Origin: Marine Group II euryarchaeote MED-G33
Lineage (GTDB): Archaea; Thermoplasmatota; Poseidoniia; Poseidoniales; Thalassarchaeaceae
Direction of reading: 5' to 3'
Assembly (NCBI GenBank): GCA_949538655.1
Contig: CATISE010000190.1
Location: 1 to 10,043 of the forward strand
DNA: 10,043 nucleotides
In this document: piece after piece, positions 8,701 to 10,043 of the stretch
Numbering within the stretch: position 1 is the stretch's first letter
How the letters are laid out: each line of letters starts with the position of its first letter
Program-made: the position numbers and the translations under genes
The notes under the pieces: generated by a model
Told to the model about the DNA's origin: nothing
The model's database searches: none
Seen by the model: the letters and a program-made list of their open reading frames with translations, nothing else

Positions 8701-8967
8701 CCTCCCATACGTGAGGAAGGGGCTGGACTGAGTTGGTTTGAGCGTGTATTTGGTGATGGCCCATTGGTTGTTAGTTTACTCATACTAGTTTGTACTGCAT
8801 TGGGTTTCGGTTCAGCCTTACTCTGGCTCCGCAATGAAGATGAACACCTCGATGAAGGCTGGGATGATGAAGAGGAAGATTGGCCTGAACCACCAGATGA
8901 ATTTCCGGACGAAAGTCCACCACCTATACCCCCTGGTTTAGGGGATGTTCCTGAAGAGGAAGAATGA
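2785..8967 (+). CDS. Giant secreted surface protein with C-terminal membrane anchor
   Basis: Function unknown; probably a cell-surface adhesin or envelope scaffold. Of 2060 residues, 1-19 form a signal peptide (hydrophobic VLLVLLMLF, cleavage likely after TQA). Three jelly-roll domains of the MAM / immune-inhibitor-A kind follow. Each pairs an 'S-x-D-G/N-x-(T/S)-W' strand with a terminal 'ID(D/E)' strand, the latter at WYVDEV 313-318, VFIDDI 466-471 and WYIDDV 704-709. A long beta-rich middle contains an EF-hand-like calcium loop (D1407, D1409, D1411, G1412, D1415, E1418), an Ig-like module with DLAGN at 1846-1850, and a CARDB-like module at about 1873-1965. One membrane helix spans 1994-2015 and a 45-residue cytoplasmic tail has 21 Asp/Glu. 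There are about 32 N-glycosylation sequons and only four extracellular cysteines. No HExxH, catalytic triad or other enzyme motif is visible. Codon use is much less biased than in tuf. Confidence 0.9.
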   Translation: MRTAVLLVLLMLFAPLTQAIESPYIGDSEVIVQSNGDGTLSNITEDSFQIPVNSTILDGWVNVTTGANGDGGTGTHWIANDPSLNFSHGSFDDASDSVFEHELTLGVNHTVGRLDDLESLSLQFQEYTTGGSADVWRMAEPSQFNGAFAMNYSARQAAGGLIPSLASEGSLIAATLPEDPLPAGTYAWLTSPSSPIPSLANHWKFSFNHWYHIHHTNQSTGSSGAWVEVSLDGGVTWNYVEPIGGYNWNISSSAPVPNGANGAGFGVFGGPDASGWVNSTFDITHLHNSSAIGMQHRFIVWTDPTGMVDRPGWYVDEVTISNDGETPGSWFHGSLIGEYAADAHAHLTIPVQLNTSLGTSGAWMIRYWTDFDLEGGSWDKFEFRVSSDNISWHRMSPVGGIPGPNGLTIAGQTIMEDTGGWIEVSHPFPSSFTVPSNGSLMIRIIVETDQMPSSGYGGSLDPPEGVFIDDISITRTQVGTTDIMWSENFTTNGGYWHDLLPGGTYDQWQYLSNWGNNGPWETTWSFEGAPSIADGWHVQTPYGQAWEFGTVSNASGWGPSSWPSGQTGVAMGLDNRHEASSWSHLISPSYHIPLGASARVSFDHFICAEPGWDGGALYTSVDNGTSWQIYGQDIPLFYDVQHWNNAQSPFYQKWVWDGSNQKGGGCSANKSFTHVEGDLSSFGGHDVMLRFSYFSDTFIELDGWYIDDVGVIVDWFESNGSWTSDLILDNPHGFAPSIDIDASVPNGAWLRASLVDGNGTRLTNSFPSDNLDFPALPHHDSYRIQVEFGTNDHQLTPRIIGLHSGAIRILNTGDGTNGWNIPSSLIHDKIESNISNPTLNTIRISGSAAYGDAPIEEVMIVAESAGAFYQLWDGQGTLLANGMLNNQSIVLPHSAVNIRPSIELQPGGWVRYASFTGHLGSPMNHGTLDVGGDGIIDWSWNFEPYGAFGWYDGHHQNNTTQSQWVSPGIMLDEGMALHAGADITWTWANGIHDSMEAGEIRILQHPMATIQNQSDSQYFNYIGIGISWQSTTSITGLGSNLREIQAEAINGTGPATIVSGELQIPIILEASQGGVGLTGSISHAQRIVNEITTVPVGTMVPDENVTIETHHTHLFDRGLLDAAILRLQTSAGIDIEAHIDDLSGQPIATQLFGSDQMSLQSINVITVGENTYGIEWKFHTKWAFDDQDWIRVLAEAIESNGFTLGPGHAMIGGSNHQAMENDLEVISWEVRDEQSRLLSNTWDARYPLHAKSGSMIDVSGIVRFEGQANQHPSADAYRVALELENANGTLQSIGSSTSEGGFVASIALPDESGNVTLSPWILQIGPSGTPTLGAEDASGGLLSVEVQIDSTTPTLGPLMIYTPDGGQLADGNILSPDRTVPFWIEVHDEELLESFVNLRCWFETYDDIDQDGIPDANEYGESLQFLGGSPRGTIRVDFPAVSISGMDDGDRISCYIDGGDFAGYTYSDAGSPGFDTDLATMIIETQQPTQVSLPSISLNRHEEMSLLQGIAHTFSFTFQDGNGLNSIDLIELDLSGDGQGVIQYNPLQQQLIAPDGSSIIPLNIITESLGDDAYRVDLTFAIDFHAPEAWLEGAWIPSLKMIEEGELVSSGATNLEHLAWAMDNRLMWNVDEVRDLTSPSMPAYENRLNLQPGDSMSLQASVVHRETNTPLAIPLPPSSEIRIDIEGGDQPYSSKYDSDGSGFTAIIDFESGNWPGPIHLIQFGLANKSSLNSSLPDMVFEVAVDDVGPLIEFQSTSLVQLRSDSLANQLVSFTIEDEGGMGEQILELHWNFRRDGIDIAGSEGQRDLGLGVHSGTSWVYSTYVNLTPDMEIHPGDILLVWVEGQDLAGNSIEGPGSREAPRIPALEVMHFTPELLSIWVYPPAPEVGQTIRVDVRINNLGNLEGGLSVGLWAWESRSNSVIQIIDLESQNVTLDSRQATLLSFQFEAWREGDLQIYIILDGNEESRVPIDIPPIREEGAGLSWFERVFGDGPLVVSLLILVCTALGFGSALLWLRNEDEHLDEGWDDEEEDWPEPPDEFPDESPPPIPPGLGDVPEEEE

Positions 8968-8995
8968 ACATCAAGAAATCAGTCGCCGGTTCCTC

Positions 8996-9080
8996 GCAGG
9001 GGTTCCCGAGTGGTCAAAGGGGGCGGACTCAAGATCCGCTGTCAAGCGCTTCGCAGGTTCGAATCCTGCCCCCTGCACCA
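8996..9080 (+). tRNA. tRNA-Leu (anticodon CAA), CCA encoded
   Basis: The cloverleaf folds by hand. The acceptor stem GCAGGGG (8996-9002) pairs fully with CCCCTGC (9070-9076), followed by discriminator A9077 and an encoded CCA at 9078-9080. The D stem is CCC/GGG (9005-9007/9019-9021) with the invariant GG at 9012-9013. The anticodon stem is GCGGA/TCCGC with loop CTCAAGA (9028-9034) and anticodon CAA at 9030-9032, reading UUG. The T arm is GCAGG-TTCGAAT-CCTGC (9053-9069). A 13-nt variable region (9040-9052) makes it class II, and A73 agrees with leucine rather than serine. The variable arm is weak: the best stem is TGT/GCG around CAA, with two G-U pairs. There is no intron. It starts 28 nt after the surface protein stop, with no TATA-like box in between, so it may share that transcript. 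Confidence 0.95.
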
Positions 9081-9104
9081 ATTGGAAAATTGATTTTCCA
9101 ATTG
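9079..9104. repeat. Perfect inverted repeat (12-2-12) abutting the tRNA 3' end
   Basis: CAATTGGAAAAT (9079-9090) and ATTTTCCAATTG (9093-9104) are exact reverse complements separated by TG. The left arm includes the last two bases of the tRNA CCA. As RNA it would form a hairpin that could stop transcription or mark tRNA 3' processing. As DNA, its 12-2-12 geometry is the one described for operators of ArsR/SmtB-type metal sensors, notable because a metal ATPase gene follows. Both roles are inferences. Confidence 0.6.
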
Positions 9105-9121
9105 AAAAATTCAATTTGAAT
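9100..9121. repeat. Two overlapping short palindromes in the tRNA-ATPase spacer
   Basis: AATTGAA (9100-9106) pairs with TTCAATT (9110-9116) around AAA. ATTCAA (9109-9114) pairs with TTGAAT (9116-9121) around one T. The first reuses part of the right arm of the 12-2-12 repeat, and the two overlap, so only one of the competing structures can form at a time. The region is AT-rich, so chance is a real alternative. Confidence 0.4.
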
Positions 9122-9126
9122 AATAT
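9118..9126 (+). promoter_or_regulatory. Candidate TATA element for the P-type ATPase gene
   Basis: GAATAATAT is the best TATA-like sequence before the ATPase. A transcription start about 25 nt downstream would fall near 9147, giving a leader of roughly 30 nt. It touches two of the palindromes in this spacer, so a bound repressor could block it. This is positional inference only. Confidence 0.25.
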
Positions 9127-9134
9127 CGGATATT
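9122..9134. repeat. Palindrome AATATC-G-GATATT
   Basis: Two perfect 6-bp arms (9122-9127 and 9129-9134) flank a single G. It directly follows the overlapping palindromes and directly precedes the left arm of the start-codon inverted repeat. Confidence 0.4.
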
Positions 9135-9182
9135 GTCCATAGCGAGGTTCAAACCCCGGCTACCTTTCGCAGTGCTATGGAC
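9135..9182. repeat. 9-bp inverted repeat enclosing the ATPase leader and start codon
   Basis: GTCCATAGC (9135-9143) and GCTATGGAC (9174-9182) are exact reverse complements 30 nt apart. Two further positions extend the outer end (T9134-G9183 wobble, T9133-A9184). The right arm contains the ATG at 9177-9179. If both arms are in the mRNA, pairing would bury the start codon. The inner 30 nt include a T-loop-like GGTTCAAACC. Confidence 0.5.
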
Positions 9183-10043
9183 GAATCGGAGGATTTCATC
9201 CTTGTAGAGGATGAGGTTGATGATTCCACACCGGCAAAGCCTCTTCCAAAAGCCATTTCAGAGTCTCAGAAAGTTGCATTAAGTGAGCGATTTACCAAGT
9301 TAACCAAAGGCATCTCAGTCCAAGTTGACGCGGTCAAAGATCGCCTCAAACCACGTGTAGAACTAGTTGAAAATAAAACAATCACAGTGGATGAAAACCT
9401 ATCTCTTGAAATTGATGGCGTCCATACCTTTGAGTGGCCCATTAAAGGCATGGATTGTCCTGATTGCGCGGCCAAAGCAAAACGAGCAACACAGCGTCTG
9501 CCGGGTGTTCGAAAGGTCAACATTTCAGCAACCATGGGAACCGCCTCATTTGTGATCGATCTTGGAGAGGGGCATACTGCAAAGGTGTCCTCTCTTCTCA
9601 AGGGTCTTGGTCATGAACCAGATTTGCCCTGGCAAAGAATCCAAGGCGTCACAGCGACAGGTCTTGCAGAGAGAAACAATGTCAATCGAACCGAATTGAG
9701 AATGCTGTTGACACAAATTCCCGCGATTCTTGATGTCCGCTTTGAAGATGCGAATGTAGAGGTACAAATTGTATCAGATATCGATGTGGGAATTTCTACT
9801 GAACTTGAAAGTGGTTTGGAGAGAATCATTGGGTCCCATCCATTACTGAAAGAGGTGGAGAATCACCGTTTGGATTCAGGACAATGGCGCCTCGTCTCTA
9901 GTATTCCTGCGATTCTAATTCTAATTTCAGTCCTACTTTTTCCTAATCTGAATCGGAATATTTTGATGTCACTGACAATGATTGGTGTTATCCTAGCGTC
10001 TTGGCGTATGTTCCTTGATGCATGGGGTGGGCTCAAGAACAAA
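9177..10043 (+). CDS. Heavy-metal-translocating P-type ATPase, N-terminal part (runs off the right edge)
   Basis: P1B-type ATPases pump soft metal ions across the membrane using ATP. 289 codons are open to the window end, so the phosphorylation site (DKTGT) and ATP domains lie outside. An acidic start (MDESEDF, then EDEVDD) leads into a helical stretch at about 25-65. A heavy-metal-associated (HMA) domain at about 84-150 follows, with GMDCPDC and ligands C94 and C97. Residues about 155-230 repeat the same strand-helix rhythm without any cysteine. Two membrane segments, about 243-258 and 262-276, fit the first pair of P1B helices. The GMDCxxC motif is more typical of Zn/Cd/Pb exporters than of copper pumps, but the ion-selecting helices are not in view. 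The ATG at 9177 is the only usual start after an in-frame TGA at 9117, and no SD precedes it. Confidence 0.88.
   Translation, partial: MDESEDFILVEDEVDDSTPAKPLPKAISESQKVALSERFTKLTKGISVQVDAVKDRLKPRVELVENKTITVDENLSLEIDGVHTFEWPIKGMDCPDCAAKAKRATQRLPGVRKVNISATMGTASFVIDLGEGHTAKVSSLLKGLGHEPDLPWQRIQGVTATGLAERNNVNRTELRMLLTQIPAILDVRFEDANVEVQIVSDIDVGISTELESGLERIIGSHPLLKEVENHRLDSGQWRLVSSIPAILILISVLLFPNLNRNILMSLTMIGVILASWRMFLDAWGGLKNK

Noticed and set aside
8945..9142. Small plus-strand reading frame across the tRNA
   Set aside because: It is read through the tRNA-Leu, overlaps the end of the surface protein and has no SD sequence.
9203..9260. Possible C/D box small RNA (TGATGA near 9219)
   Set aside because: The C box lacks the leading purine and no CTGA D box follows at a suitable distance; the stretch is coding.
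9266..9829. Minus-strand and out-of-frame reading frames in the ATPase region
   Set aside because: They are shadows of the ATPase frame, which has the HMA motif and membrane segments.
1..10043. CRISPR, insertion sequence, integrase or defence cassette
   Set aside because: No spaced direct repeats, transposase or recombinase motifs, or target-site duplications were seen on either strand.

Overview
The window looks like a genomic segment of a planktonic archaeon, most likely marine group II (Candidatus Poseidoniales, Thermoplasmatota). Its informational genes are archaeal: an elongation factor 1-alpha, a uS10 with the archaeal/eukaryotic signature, a GINS replication subunit, and a class II tRNA-Leu with an encoded CCA. 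The very large, Trp- and Asn-rich, C-terminally anchored secreted protein also fits that group. The order-level assignment rests on pattern recognition, not on a tree.

Layout. Positions 1-96 are a leader with a plausible promoter and a Shine-Dalgarno (SD) sequence. Positions 97-1755 (+) carry the conserved archaeal pair tuf (EF-1A) and rpsJ (uS10), 39 nt apart and presumably one transcript. They converge, across 16 nt, with a minus-strand gene (1772-2731) that I read as an archaeal GINS subunit of the Gins51 type. The GINS gene is head-to-head, across 53 nt, with a 2060-residue surface protein gene (2785-8967, +) that fills 62% of the window. That protein has a signal peptide, three jelly-roll (MAM / immune-inhibitor-A-like) domains, a long beta-rich middle with a calcium loop, Ig-like and CARDB-like modules, one transmembrane helix and a strongly acidic cytoplasmic tail. 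A tRNA-Leu(CAA) follows 28 nt later (8996-9080). Past a palindrome-packed spacer, a heavy-metal P-type ATPase begins at 9177 and runs off the right edge.

How the parts relate. tuf and rpsJ serve translation and GINS serves replication fork unwinding. The giant protein is an envelope component with no enzyme motif I can see. The ATPase is probably a Zn/Cd/Pb-type exporter, judged only from its N-terminal metal-binding domain and first two membrane segments. No functional link between these units is visible beyond adjacency.

The most unusual items are the giant surface protein, the run of five adjoining or overlapping palindromes between the tRNA and the ATPase (the last one contains the ATPase start codon), and the ATPase N-terminus with one CxxC metal-binding domain plus what may be a cysteine-free second copy. 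I found no CRISPR array, insertion sequence, integrase, toxin-antitoxin pair or other defence system.
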